Notes: generated by a model not told the origin, from the letters alone. Positions 1 to 8,188 are shown, numbered from the stretch's first letter. The stretch: 64,000 nucleotides of DNA from an uncultured Clostridia bacterium (GCA_934746715.1 CAKVFI010000002.1:1-64000), one strand, 5' to 3'. Program-made: numbers and translations.

Positions 1-58
1 AAAATGTTACAGCTGATGTGATAACTACCTTTGTACTTTTCTTTGTCATTTTTATCAT
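1..58 (-). CDS. 5' end of an unidentified gene, cut by the window edge
   Basis: Reading leftwards from an ATG at 58, nineteen codons stay open to the edge of the window (MIKMTKKSTKVVITSAVTF). A purine-rich ribosome site (GGAGAGGG) lies just upstream. The lysine-rich start followed by hydrophobic residues looks like the beginning of a signal peptide or membrane anchor. Too little is present to name the protein; the second ATG, three codons in, is an alternative start. Confidence 0.5.
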   Translation of the reverse strand, partial: MIKMTKKSTKVVITSAVTF

Positions 59-476
59 AATCGTCCCTCTCCAATTATTTTGTGAGTTAAATTTTTGTCA
101 TATAAAAATCTATAAAATTTATATATTAGTATTTTATACTATTTCGACAAAAAAACCAAATGTTTTTTAAAATGTTTGGCAATATTTTGTAAAGTTTTGT
201 CTGCTTATTGTCAAAGCAAAAATAACCATGAAAAATTTAAATAAAAAATTAAAAATAAAATTTGCAAAAAATTATAAAAAATTTAAAAAATTATTATTTT
301 TTTGTGTTTTTTACTGGTTTTTTATATATTTTTTGAAATTTTTTAAAATAAATTTACATTTTTAAAGTTTGAAAATAATTTCAGTTAAAATAACAGCAGA
401 ATAAAAATTGTTCAAAAAAGATTTAAACAAAAAAAGATGGCTTATCGCCACCTTTAATTTTTAACACATTATTTAA
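59..476. other. AT-rich intergenic stretch
   Basis: About 420 bases of very AT-rich sequence with no convincing open frame. It holds the upstream region of the gene leaving the window on the left and, at its right end, the terminator of the gene at 477-905. I see no RNA gene or repeat in it. Confidence 0.6.
426..462 (-). terminator. Terminator of the 477-905 gene
   Basis: On the minus strand GGTGGC-GATAA-GCCATC forms a six-pair stem followed by a run of T, about 15-50 bases after the stop codon of the membrane protein gene. Confidence 0.6.
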
Positions 477-905
477 TTAATCTCTTCTTCTATCTGGAAT
501 TGAAAGCACCAACAACAATGATACAACTCCAACGCCAATCATTGAATATTTGCCAATTGTGTTTTCAAATTTAACACTGCCGAGTGTACCGAATTCATAA
601 CCAATTTCGTACATATTTGAAACCGGCATACCATCACTTTCATCTTTATTTTTTAAATCATCTTTATTGTCTGCAAAATAGATTTTGCCCTTTTGAACTT
701 TGTAATAGCCAGTTTGTTCAAGTTCGCCATCTTTAAGAGCATAAGAGCCATCAAATTTAAAACTCATGGTTGCTGTTTTTGTTTGGTCACCAACTTTGTA
801 ATTATATTTGTAATCACCAAAAGGAAGCACGAACATTGGATAACCATAGCAGAACACAACCAAAGCGATTGCCAAAGTTAAGAAAATTTTTCTAAAAATA
901 CTCAT
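477..905 (-). CDS. Small membrane-anchored protein, function unknown
   Basis: 142 residues. I start at 905 rather than at an upstream in-frame ATG because GAGGTG sits 7-8 bases before it and because the N-terminus then becomes a clean hydrophobic segment (residues 5-25). A polar, probably extracytoplasmic domain of about 85 residues follows, rich in K, D and Y, with a repeated 'YKV' pattern. A second hydrophobic segment (about 115-135) ends in a basic tail RRRD. Two membrane spans with both termini inside is the likely topology. No family recognised. Confidence 0.75.
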   Translation of the reverse strand: MSIFRKIFLTLAIALVVFCYGYPMFVLPFGDYKYNYKVGDQTKTATMSFKFDGSYALKDGELEQTGYYKVQKGKIYFADNKDDLKNKDESDGMPVSNMYEIGYEFGTLGSVKFENTIGKYSMIGVGVVSLLLVLSIPDRRRD

Positions 906-1087
906 AATTCCCACCTCATTGATAAAATTATAGTGCAAAATCGCACAAAAGTCAACAAAGATTGACAAATATGCCTAATTTGTTTAAAAATTAATTTAAA
1001 AATTTTGCTTTTACTTTTGTTTGAAAAAATTTTTGTTTTGTATATAATATTCATATTAAAAGCAAATAGAACGTGTAAGGAGAGTGT

Positions 1088-2848
1088 ATGAAAAAACGCA
1101 GTGAGATTGATGAAAAATACAAATGGGACATAGGTTGTTTTAAAACACAAAAAGAAATTGATGAAGCATTTGAAACATTTGAAAAATTAATTGATGAAAG
1201 CAAACAATATTATGGCAAATTGGGCGAAAAAGAAACATTTTTTAAATATCTTTTGTCCAACAAAAAAGAAACAATGCTACTGAACAAGTTTTCTCATTTC
1301 CTTGGAAACACATACAACACAGATAGTAGCAATGTTGAGATAATCAAACTTATGCAAAAATTTGAGATATTGGCTCAAAAGCATACACAAGCATCATCTT
1401 ACATCGCCCCACAGTTGGCACGTTTAAGCGACAAATATTTAAAAGAACTTTTAGCCGATAAGCGCATTAAAGGATATGAAAATTCAATTAAGGAAATTAT
1501 TAGAAACAAACCACACACATTGGACGAAAAATCATGTGCGTTGCTTGCAAAAATTTGTAACAGCTTTAACAATAGTTCACCAGTTTTTGATATCATAACT
1601 GACAGTGAAATGACTTTTAAAGACGCTTTGGACAGCAAGAACAAACCGCACAAACTTGACCAAGCAAGTTACTCTGTTATGTTGAGTGGCAAGGATAGAG
1701 TTTTAAGGAAAAATGCTTTTAAAAATTTCCTTGGTGGATATGGTCAATTTAACAAAACTTTTGCAGAACTTTTTGTGAGCAACCTAAAAGCCGACAACGA
1801 CAATATGAAACTGCACAATTTTGACAATCTTTTGCAACAACAATTGTTTGACGAGCAAGTGCCGGAAATTGTGTTTAAAAACAACATCGCTGCAGTTAAC
1901 AAACATTTAAATTTAAACCAAAAATATGTGCGTGAATTGGGCAAAAATCTCGGGCTTAAAGATATTGCATATTATGACCTATTTTTGGACGAAAAAATCA
2001 ACGGCAAAGTTACCATTGAAAAGGCACACGAAATAATTAAACAAGCATTAAAGCCATTGGGTGAAGACTACCTAAAACGCGTTGAGCACAAGTTGAACGA
2101 CAAATCAATTGACTATTTGCCAAACCAAAACAAAACAACTGGCGGATACTGCTCAAATTGCTATGGTGCAAAAACTTTAATTTTAATGAACTGGCACGAT
2201 GATTTTAACAGCCTTGACACATTAATCCACGAAATGGGACATTGCATAAATGCAGAATATTTTAACGAGCGTCAATCTATTAACGATGCCGAAATCAGCA
2301 TTTTTGCAGCAGAGATTGCCAGCACAGTTAATGAAATTTTGCTTAATCAATACATGCAAAGCATTTCCAACAAAAAACAAAAAAAGTATTATTTAAACCA
2401 ATTTTTAAGTTCGGTTAGAAGCACAATTTTTAGGCAAACATTGTTTAGCGAATTTGAATTGTTTGCCCACACCACAATTGAAAACGAACAACCATTAACC
2501 TATAAAGAGTTGAATGAAAAATATTTTGAACTCAACAAAAAATATTATGGTTCGTCCTGCAAATTGCCAGAAGAATTAAAATATGAATGGTCGCGCATAC
2601 CACACTTTTATCGCCCTTATTATGTTTATTCTTACTCAACAGGCATGCTCACTGGCATAACAATCGCTTCAAGGCTTTTAAAAGAAAGCGATTTTGCCAA
2701 AAAATACATTGAATTTTTATCAAACGGCACACATCGCCCAGCAGTTGAAGTATTGAAAGAAATTGGCATTGATTTGACAACCACTGAGCCTTTTGAACAA
2801 GCATTTGAATTTATAAAATCTCAACTTGACGAATACATTTCACAATAA
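1088..2848 (+). CDS. pepF: Oligoendopeptidase F-type metallopeptidase (family M3)
   Basis: 586 residues, typical for the M3B oligopeptidases of Firmicutes, which cut short peptides in the cytoplasm using zinc. The catalytic signature HEMGH is visible near residue 377 (within LIHEMGHCINAEYF), with the third zinc ligand expected in the following ISIFAAEIAS segment. The C-terminal helical part carries the conserved HFYRPYYVYSYSTG stretch that closes the substrate channel. The start has AAGGAG seven bases upstream and a TATAAT-like -10 in 1040-1055. No signal peptide. It stands alone, followed by two small membrane proteins. Confidence 0.93.
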   Translation: MKKRSEIDEKYKWDIGCFKTQKEIDEAFETFEKLIDESKQYYGKLGEKETFFKYLLSNKKETMLLNKFSHFLGNTYNTDSSNVEIIKLMQKFEILAQKHTQASSYIAPQLARLSDKYLKELLADKRIKGYENSIKEIIRNKPHTLDEKSCALLAKICNSFNNSSPVFDIITDSEMTFKDALDSKNKPHKLDQASYSVMLSGKDRVLRKNAFKNFLGGYGQFNKTFAELFVSNLKADNDNMKLHNFDNLLQQQLFDEQVPEIVFKNNIAAVNKHLNLNQKYVRELGKNLGLKDIAYYDLFLDEKINGKVTIEKAHEIIKQALKPLGEDYLKRVEHKLNDKSIDYLPNQNKTTGGYCSNCYGAKTLILMNWHDDFNSLDTLIHEMGHCINAEYFNERQSINDAEISIFAAEIASTVNEILLNQYMQSISNKKQKKYYLNQFLSSVRSTIFRQTLFSEFELFAHTTIENEQPLTYKELNEKYFELNKKYYGSSCKLPEELKYEWSRIPHFYRPYYVYSYSTGMLTGITIASRLLKESDFAKKYIEFLSNGTHRPAVEVLKEIGIDLTTTEPFEQAFEFIKSQLDEYISQ

Positions 2849-2910
2849 AGTAAAATATTTAAAAAAGAATTGCAAAAACTAACTTGATTTGATATAATAA
2901 AGGAGTTATT

Positions 2911-3282
2911 ATGCTTGACAAAAAGTCATTTTGCGTTTTAAAAGCACTCAACAAACTTGCCGACGGCACTGCCTACAAAGTTGCCACAAGTGATGAAATT
3001 ATTGCAAGTTTAAACCAAAAATCTCAATACGATAATGACAGCATTAGGCAAATTATGGATTTTTTGGAAAAACAAGAGTACTTAAACATCAAATTTAGTG
3101 AAGAAAACACTTATTGTTACTCACTTTTGCCAAAAGCACGCATAGTTTTGGAACAAGAAAGCGGCAAACAACGCACCAAAAAGAACACTTTTACATTTTT
3201 ACATTACGCTTTGATTGCTGTTGCATCTTTTGTTGGCACAATGATTGCTTTGTTAATCTTCTTTTACGCAACATTTAAATAA
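2911..3282 (+). CDS. Winged-helix-like protein with C-terminal membrane anchor, paralogue 1
   Basis: 123 residues. The first ~85 read like a small winged-helix domain (helices around residues 5-30 and 42-58, then a short strand pair), followed by a basic stretch (KQRTKKN) and one hydrophobic segment (about 98-120). AAGGAG precedes the ATG. The next gene has the same layout and similar length, so the pair is probably a tandem duplication. Function unknown; a membrane-tethered regulator is an inference from architecture only. Confidence 0.8.
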   Translation: MLDKKSFCVLKALNKLADGTAYKVATSDEIIASLNQKSQYDNDSIRQIMDFLEKQEYLNIKFSEENTYCYSLLPKARIVLEQESGKQRTKKNTFTFLHYALIAVASFVGTMIALLIFFYATFK

Positions 3283-3299
3283 ACTTTAAGGATTTTAAA

Positions 3300-3665
3300 A
3301 TGTTAACTTTTAAAGAAAAATATGTTATGGAATATGTTTACCAAAAATGTCAGGGCAAAAAGTCCTGCCTTATTTCCCCACGTGAAATTATTTCATTTGT
3401 GGCAGACAAATATGTTTTATACCCAGATGAACTTGAAAAAATCATGACAAATTTAAGTTACGATAACTATATTGAACTTTTTAAAAGTGACAAAAAAGGT
3501 AGCCCAGTTTTTTGTGTTTCACTCAAACTTAAAGGCGAAGGCTTTCATCGTGAACTTACAAACAACAAGCGCAATTTGTGGTATCAAATCGCCACAAAAG
3601 TTGGTTTGGCACTGCTTGTTGGTGTGATTGGTTTGGTGTTTGCTTTAATCAAAATTAGATTTTAA
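3300..3665 (+). CDS. Winged-helix-like protein with C-terminal membrane anchor, paralogue 2
   Basis: 121 residues, 17 bases after its neighbour and in the same layout: an N-terminal helical domain opening with LTFKEKYVMEYVYQKC, a short polar middle, and a single membrane segment near the C-terminus (about 97-117). A weak AAGGA precedes the ATG. The two proteins differ a lot in sequence, so the duplication is old. Function not known. Confidence 0.78.
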   Translation: MLTFKEKYVMEYVYQKCQGKKSCLISPREIISFVADKYVLYPDELEKIMTNLSYDNYIELFKSDKKGSPVFCVSLKLKGEGFHRELTNNKRNLWYQIATKVGLALLVGVIGLVFALIKIRF

Positions 3666-3730
3666 ATCAATCTTTTCCACATTTAATGCACTTTGTCAAC
3701 ATTGTTGTGAAACTTAAAAACAAATATTTA

Positions 3731-3758
3731 AAAACGCACATTTACAGTGCGTTTTTTA
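3731..3758. terminator. Terminator after the twin membrane genes
   Basis: AACGCAC-ATTTACA-GTGCGTT flanked by A-run and T-run, so it can work in both directions: for the plus-strand pair ending at 3665 and the minus-strand XRE gene ending at 3782. Confidence 0.85.
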
Positions 3759-3781
3759 CATATCTCAATTTATTCCTATTA

Positions 3782-3985
3782 TTACAATTCCAAACCAGCC
3801 AAATAATCAATAGTTACTTCAAAAAATCTTGACAACGATACAAGTTTTGAGAGAGTTGGTTCACATCGATCCAATTCCCATTGGCTTATTATAGACTTTC
3901 CCACACCAATCATCTTTGCCAATTCAATTTGTCCTATTCCTTTTTCGATTCTTAATCTTTTTAATCTTTGTCCAAAAGTTTCCAT
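3782..3985 (-). CDS. XRE-family helix-turn-helix repressor
   Basis: 67 residues, just one HTH_3 domain: RLKRLRIEKGIGQIELAKMIGV, then KSIISQWELDRCEPTLSKLVSLSRFF, ending in the typical VTIDYLAGLEL. Single-domain XRE proteins of this size bind DNA as dimers and usually repress their own or a divergent gene. Here a zinc-ribbon gene is transcribed away from it, and a perfect TCCCAT/ATGGGA palindrome sits between the -35 and -10 boxes of that gene's promoter, which makes it the obvious target. No clear Shine-Dalgarno. Confidence 0.88.
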   Translation of the reverse strand: METFGQRLKRLRIEKGIGQIELAKMIGVGKSIISQWELDRCEPTLSKLVSLSRFFEVTIDYLAGLEL

Positions 3986-4006
3986 TAACTTAATTATTCC
4001 AAAAAA

Positions 4007-4041
4007 ATGGGAAAAATACTTGACTTCCCATTATTATGGGA
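4007..4041. promoter_or_regulatory. Putative XRE operator: palindrome plus half site
   Basis: TCCCAT-TATT-ATGGGA at 4026-4041 is a perfect six-base inverted repeat lying in the spacer of the promoter below. A further half site ATGGGA lies at 4007-4012, 29 bases (nearly three helix turns) from the same half in the palindrome. Position suggests that a bound repressor blocks RNA polymerase. Confidence 0.6.
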
Positions 4042-4048
4042 GTATACT
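4020..4048 (+). promoter_or_regulatory. Promoter of the zinc-ribbon gene
   Basis: TTGACT (4020-4025), 17-base spacer, TATACT (4043-4048). The spacer contains the palindrome described separately. Confidence 0.65.
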
Positions 4049-4066
4049 TATAATGTGGAGGTAAAA

Positions 4067-4243
4067 ATGAAGTGTCCTATATGTGATAATGAAAATATGA
4101 GATATAAAAAAACTTCTAAAATCCCAGGTTGGGCTATCGCTCTTGCCATAATAGGATTTCCATTTGGATTGTTGTTTTTATTTGCAAGAAAAGAAGAACG
4201 AATTCTTATTTGTGATAAGTGTGGTTATGAAAAGGTTGATTAA
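4067..4243 (+). CDS. Small zinc-ribbon membrane protein
   Basis: 58 residues starting at the ATG with GGAGG five bases upstream; an upstream in-frame ATG at 4007 lies within the promoter and is rejected. CPICDN near the N-terminus and CDKCGY near the C-terminus form a four-cysteine zinc ribbon split by one hydrophobic segment (WAIALAIIGFPFGLLFLFA). Both knuckles would therefore lie on the same or opposite sides of a membrane hairpin. Divergent from, and probably controlled by, the XRE gene on its left. Function unknown. Confidence 0.75.
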   Translation: MKCPICDNENMRYKKTSKIPGWAIALAIIGFPFGLLFLFARKEERILICDKCGYEKVD

Positions 4244-4330
4244 TATCTAATAAAAACTAACATAAGAGCAAGATGCCTTAAAAAATTTGAACTTAAATAT
4301 GAATGTTTAAGTTCAGTTTTTTTAATATAC

Positions 4331-4366
4331 TTGTTAATTTGAAAGAATTGGTGTATCATAGATGTA
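4331..4366 (+). promoter_or_regulatory. Leaderless-type promoter of uvrB
   Basis: TTGTTA (4331-4336), 17-base spacer, TATCAT (4354-4359), then six bases and the uvrB ATG. No Shine-Dalgarno. The expected start of transcription is the A of the ATG. Confidence 0.65.
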
Positions 4367-6321
4367 TGGAATATAGAAAATTTGAACTTAAATCCAAGTA
4401 TCAACCAACTGGCGACCAGCCACAAGCAATCAAATCATTGGTGGAAGGAATTAATGACGGACTAACAAGCCAAGTGCTTAAGGGCGTGACTGGCAGTGGC
4501 AAAACTTTTACTATGGCAAACATAATTGCACAAGTCAACCGCCCCACTTTGGTTTTGGCGCACAACAAAACTTTGGCAGCACAATTGTGCAATGAATTTA
4601 GAGAGTTTTTTCCAAACAATCGAGTGGAATTTTTTGTTAGTTATTACGATTATTATCAACCAGAAGCGTACATTGTTTCAAGCGACACTTACATTGAAAA
4701 AGACATGAGCGTTAACGATGAAATTGACAAACTCCGCCACAGTGCCACAAGCAGTTTGTTTGAGAGGAGTGACACAATTGTTGTTGCATCTGTTTCTTGC
4801 ATTTATGGTTTGGGTGCGCCAAAAGAATATTACGATTTGCACATTTCCTTGCGAGTTGGCGACAAATTGACCCGTGAAGAGTTGATAAAAAGGCTCATTA
4901 ACATTCAATATGAGCGCAACGATATTGATTTTCACCGCAGCACTTTCCGCGCGCATGGCGATATTGTGGATATTTTTCCAGCTGACAGCAGTGAGCGAGC
5001 AATTAAAGTTGAATTTTTTGATGATGAAATTGAATCAATTAGTGAATTTGAAGTGGTTTCTGGCCATGTTGTAAGCAAACTCAAACACGCGTTTATCTTC
5101 CCTGCCAGCCACTATGCAGTTGGAAGTGAAAAGTTGCACAAAGCACTTGAACAAATACGAAAAGATGCGATTGACCGTGAAAAATATTTTGCCGAACAAG
5201 GCAAATATATCGAAGCACAACGCATAAGAGAACGCACGAACTACGACCTTGAAATGATGCAGGAAATGGGCTATTGTTCGGGCATTGAAAACTACTCTCG
5301 CTATTTTGACGGACGTGAACCCGGCGAACCTCCTTACACTCTGTTGGACTATTTCCCAAAAGACTTTTTGTTGTTTGTGGACGAAAGCCACATAACTTTG
5401 CCACAAGTGCGTGGAATGTACAACGGCGACCGTGCACGCAAAACAAGCCTTGTGGAATATGGTTTTCGTTTGCCGAGCGCCTACGACAACCGTCCACTAA
5501 ATTTTGAAGAGTTTAATCACAGAATTGGACAGGCAATTTATGTTTCTGCCACGCCAAATGAGTACGAATTGGGGCTTTCTGGCAATACTGTGGAGCAAAT
5601 CATACGCCCAACTTATTTGCTTGACCCAGAAATTGAAGTGCGACCAAGCAATGGGCAAGTGGACAATTTGTATGACGAAATCAACAAAACAATTGCAAAA
5701 AAAGGCAAAATTTTGGTTACAACCCTAACCAAAAAAATGGCAGAAGACTTGTGCACATATTTTGGAGAAAATGGCATAAGAGTGAAATATTTGCACAGCG
5801 ACATTGACACCTTGGAGCGCATTAAAATCATTAACGAGTTGCGTGCAGACGAGTTTGACGTGCTGGTTGGCATAAACCTGTTGCGAGAAGGTTTGGACTT
5901 GCCTGAAGTTACGCTTGTTGCCATACTTGATGCCGATAAAGAAGGGTTTTTGCGCAGTGCAACTTCACTTATTCAAATCATTGGTCGTGCTGCCCGCAAC
6001 AGTGAAAGCAGGGTTATAATGTACGCAGATAACATTACCGACAGCATGCGCATTGCAATTGATGAAACAAATTATAGACGCGAAAAACAAATGGCTTACA
6101 ACATTGAGCACAATGTTAAGCCAATGACAATTAAAAAAGCAATTGTTGACACACTCAAAAACAACATTGATGAAGACAACAAAAAACTTACAAAATCTGA
6201 AATCATGAAACAAATTGAAAGCCTTAAAGGTATGATGAACACCGCCGCCAGTCAATTGGATTTTGAAACAGCCATTAAACTGCGTGAAGAAATTGCAAAA
6301 TTAAAGCGCAAATTGAAATAA
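4366..6321 (+). CDS. uvrB: Excinuclease ABC subunit B
   Basis: 651 residues. UvrB is the damage-verifying ATPase of nucleotide excision repair; it is loaded by UvrA and recruits UvrC. Seen here: Walker A GVTGSGKT near residue 40, the DNA-clamping beta-hairpin region YYDYYQPEAYI near 92, DESH of the helicase motif II, motif VI QIIGRAARN, and the C-terminal UVR coiled-coil motif (DFETAIKLREEIAKLK) that contacts UvrC. The start at 4366 is set by the MEYRKFELKSKYQPTGDQP start typical of UvrB and by a -10 box placed six bases upstream. uvrA and uvrC are not in the window. Confidence 0.97.
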   Translation: MEYRKFELKSKYQPTGDQPQAIKSLVEGINDGLTSQVLKGVTGSGKTFTMANIIAQVNRPTLVLAHNKTLAAQLCNEFREFFPNNRVEFFVSYYDYYQPEAYIVSSDTYIEKDMSVNDEIDKLRHSATSSLFERSDTIVVASVSCIYGLGAPKEYYDLHISLRVGDKLTREELIKRLINIQYERNDIDFHRSTFRAHGDIVDIFPADSSERAIKVEFFDDEIESISEFEVVSGHVVSKLKHAFIFPASHYAVGSEKLHKALEQIRKDAIDREKYFAEQGKYIEAQRIRERTNYDLEMMQEMGYCSGIENYSRYFDGREPGEPPYTLLDYFPKDFLLFVDESHITLPQVRGMYNGDRARKTSLVEYGFRLPSAYDNRPLNFEEFNHRIGQAIYVSATPNEYELGLSGNTVEQIIRPTYLLDPEIEVRPSNGQVDNLYDEINKTIAKKGKILVTTLTKKMAEDLCTYFGENGIRVKYLHSDIDTLERIKIINELRADEFDVLVGINLLREGLDLPEVTLVAILDADKEGFLRSATSLIQIIGRAARNSESRVIMYADNITDSMRIAIDETNYRREKQMAYNIEHNVKPMTIKKAIVDTLKNNIDEDNKKLTKSEIMKQIESLKGMMNTAASQLDFETAIKLREEIAKLKRKLK

Positions 6322-6330
6322 AGATTATAA

Positions 6331-6367
6331 AAAAGATGCACCAAAACACAATGTGCATCTTTTTTTG
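6331..6367. terminator. Bidirectional terminator after uvrB
   Basis: AAGATGCAC ... GTGCATCTT stem with a T-run on the right and an A-run on the left; serves uvrB and the converging gene at 6385-6933. Confidence 0.88.
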
Positions 6368-6384
6368 TTTAAGCAATTGTTAAC

Positions 6385-6933
6385 TTACCCATTGTGGGTG
6401 AAAAAGTTGATAAATCTTGCAAAACCCAAAGTGATACTTGTTGCATGAATAATTGCAACTTTTTTAAGCATTGCTTTGCCACCAATTGTAAAGCCGGCAA
6501 TAATTGCAGCAACCAAACTTGAAACAAAGATTGACAAAAATGTGCCACTTGTTATTGCAATGTTTGCAAGCAACGCCGCACCAGCCGCACCAGACAAAAT
6601 ACCACACACATCACCGATTACATCATTGCAAACCGAACTAACTCTGTCTGCATTTTTAACAAGTGAAAGTGCCTGTTTGCTGCCTTTAACTTTGCGTGCC
6701 GCCATTGCGTGAAAATCTTCCACATTGCAACTTGCAACTGCCAAACCCAGCATATCAAAAATTATGCTAATCACCACAAACACAACAATAACAATCACCG
6801 CCACAACAATGCCAGCATTTGAAAGTGCCCATTCACTCAACATGCTAAACACAAGTGAAATTGAAATTGCCATAATAAATGCAATTAATGGCCACAACCA
6901 AAATTTGTTTTTTTGTTTTTTTTCTTTTTTCAT
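6385..6933 (-). CDS. CorB-like integral membrane protein
   Basis: 182 residues with an N-terminal lysine-rich tail and four to five hydrophobic segments (about 12-35, 40-62, 112-130, 133-155). The conserved middle stretch FHAMAARKVKGSKQAL and the SSVCNDVIGDVCGILSG motif resemble the short proteins of Clostridia annotated as Mg2+/Co2+ transporter CorB-like. Those lack the CBS domains of full CorB/CNNM proteins, so transport is unproven. AAGGA lies seven bases before the ATG. Stands alone. Confidence 0.75.
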   Translation of the reverse strand: MKKEKKQKNKFWLWPLIAFIMAISISLVFSMLSEWALSNAGIVVAVIVIVVFVVISIIFDMLGLAVASCNVEDFHAMAARKVKGSKQALSLVKNADRVSSVCNDVIGDVCGILSGAAGAALLANIAITSGTFLSIFVSSLVAAIIAGFTIGGKAMLKKVAIIHATSITLGFARFINFFTHNG

Positions 6934-7162
6934 ATATTCCTTTTTAAAAAATCTAAAAAAATATTTAAAATTTAATTAAAAAATGCAAAAAATGCTATTT
7001 TTAAGTGTTTTTTAACAAATTTATATTTTTTTATTTATTATTTTAATTTGTTTTAAAATAATATTTGTTGCCAATTTTATCAAATTTAATTTAATTTGTC
7101 AATATTAAAATATTTTAATTAATTTTTGATTAATTTATGACTATACAAATTTAATTTATTCA

Positions 7163-7198
7163 ACAAAAAATGTGGAGCACAAAGCCCCACATTTTTAT
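7163..7198 (-). terminator. Terminator of the large structured RNA
   Basis: On the minus strand TGTGGGGC-TTTGT-GCTCCACA followed by TTTTTTG: an eight-pair GC-rich hairpin and T-run. Confidence 0.85.
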
Positions 7199-7778
7199 TA
7201 ATTTTGCAAAGGCAATACTTTGAGTAAACCTTGCGGCATAAGGTTCGGTTGGGTTTCCCAATTTTGCTCTTTGCCGTTACCAGCAAAGCGGTTTCCCTTT
7301 ACGCAAAACTTGCACCGAATCGCCACTGAGACCACACTATAATCCCCAAAATATTTCTTAACGAACAGCCTAGAAGATTTCCTTAACAACATCAACGAAA
7401 CTTATCTTTATTTTGCGGTCTAGATTTCAAAAGCAACTTAAAAATCCACGTGTACTTTATGGTAAATTTAAGTTGTCGCCTTATCCCAAGTTGACCACTC
7501 AAAGCAAGCTACACTGCACGCAACTTTCGCCGTATGCAGGTTCCTAATCCAAGCGATGAATTGAGTTTTTATACCACGTCACTTCACCCACTTGGGTCTC
7601 CACGATAATTGGGCGTAAATATGTATGCCGTTACATACAACCCAAAAATCTTAACTCCCAGCACCAGCCCCGATTTGGGCAATCAAAGCCAGCACCACGA
7701 ACTTCATAGTTGTGCTATTAATGCTTGTTTCAGCATCCTTGTTCCGTCTAGTTGACTAGAATACTGCACCTTCGCTAT
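7164..7778 (-). ncRNA. Large (~610 nt) structured non-coding RNA of unassigned class
   Basis: Between a strong minus-strand promoter (7785-7813) and a strong terminator (7163-7198) lies ~610 bases much richer in G and C than the surrounding intergenic DNA and without a credible reading frame. Read on the minus strand it is full of local helices: TCTAG/CTAGA (near 7755), GTATG/CATAC (7625-7645), ACCC-AAGT-GGGT (7588-7602), CTGCA..GGCGAAAGTT..TGCAG (a GAAA-capped hairpin, 7517-7545), CAACTTAAA/TTTAAGTTG (7433-7475), CTTTGC/GCAAAG inside GTTTTGC/GCAAAAT (7255-7310), TTGGG-AAA-CCCAA (7245-7262) and AACCTT/AAGGTT (7222-7243). It is not RNase P RNA, tmRNA, SRP RNA or 6S RNA: none of their invariant sequences is present. 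Size and ornate folding recall the ROOL, OLE and GOLLD classes; I cannot assign it. Confidence 0.8.
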
Positions 7779-7784
7779 GATTAT

Positions 7785-7813
7785 ATATTACCACACTTTG
7801 TTAAAAATGTCAA
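7785..7813 (-). promoter_or_regulatory. Promoter of the large structured RNA
   Basis: On the minus strand a consensus TTGACA (7813-7808), a 17-base spacer and TAATAT (7790-7785) predict a start near 7778. Confidence 0.75.
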
Positions 7814-7927
7814 ATCTGTATTTTTACCAATTGCTTTTTAAGCGTTTTCAACAAAAGTTTTTTGTTTTTCACTTTATCACTCAACAAAAAAAACAGCACC
7901 AACACTGTTCTTTTATCAATATCAAAA

Positions 7928-8131
7928 TTAAATTACATCAAGCCCCAACAAATAATCTGCACTCACATTAAAATACTTTGCTAATTTAACAATATAATAT
8001 GCGTCTGGGCAACTTTTGTTAAGTTCCCAAAGTGAAATTGTATCTTGCGTGGTATTGATTGCTGCTGCCAGTTGCTCTTGGGTTATGCGATGTTCCTTCC
8101 TTAAATCTCTAATTACTTTTCCCATCTTCAT
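7928..8131 (-). CDS. XRE-family helix-turn-helix regulator
   Basis: 67 residues, a single HTH_3 domain: VIRDLRKEHRITQEQLAAAINT then DTISLWELNKSCPDAYYIVKLAKYFNVSADYLLGLD. It lies directly upstream of, and on the same strand as, the structured RNA (about 150 bases between stop codon and RNA start). The start follows the leaderless pattern: TAAAAT ends six bases before the ATG and there is no ribosome site. A perfect TTTGTCGA/TCGACAAA inverted repeat about 60 bases upstream is a candidate operator. Target unknown; the RNA gene or its own promoter are the natural guesses. Confidence 0.85.
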   Translation of the reverse strand: MKMGKVIRDLRKEHRITQEQLAAAINTTQDTISLWELNKSCPDAYYIVKLAKYFNVSADYLLGLDVI

Positions 8132-8137
8132 AGAAAC

Positions 8138-8165
8138 ATTTTAAGATAATCTATAATTTGTTCAA
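8138..8165 (-). promoter_or_regulatory. Leaderless-type promoter of the 7928-8131 XRE gene
   Basis: TTGAAC (8165-8160), 16-base spacer, TAAAAT (8143-8138), then six bases to the ATG. Confidence 0.55.
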
Positions 8166-8188
8166 TTGTTTACGAAGAAATATCGTAT

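Noticed and set aside
15..30. 15-base match between the left edge and 23940-23955 (TGATAACTACCTTTG)
   Set aside because: Short and AT-biased, in unrelated contexts; expected by chance at this window size.
4007..4066. Upstream start for the zinc-ribbon protein
   Set aside because: It lies on top of the promoter and operator; the ATG at 4067 has GGAGG at the right distance.
7198..7395. 65-residue minus-strand open frame inside the structured RNA
   Set aside because: No ribosome site, composition unlike a protein of this genome, and it runs through several strong hairpins; treated as chance.
7515..7548. Resemblance of a GAAA-capped hairpin to group II intron domain V
   Set aside because: About 350 bases of structured sequence follow it on the 3' side, no domain VI or intron end is seen and no reverse-transcriptase gene is near.
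7164..7778. RNase P RNA or tmRNA
   Set aside because: The near-invariant RNase P core sequences (GAGGAAAGTC, ACAGAA) and the tmRNA acceptor end with GGTTCGA-type T-arm are missing on both strands.
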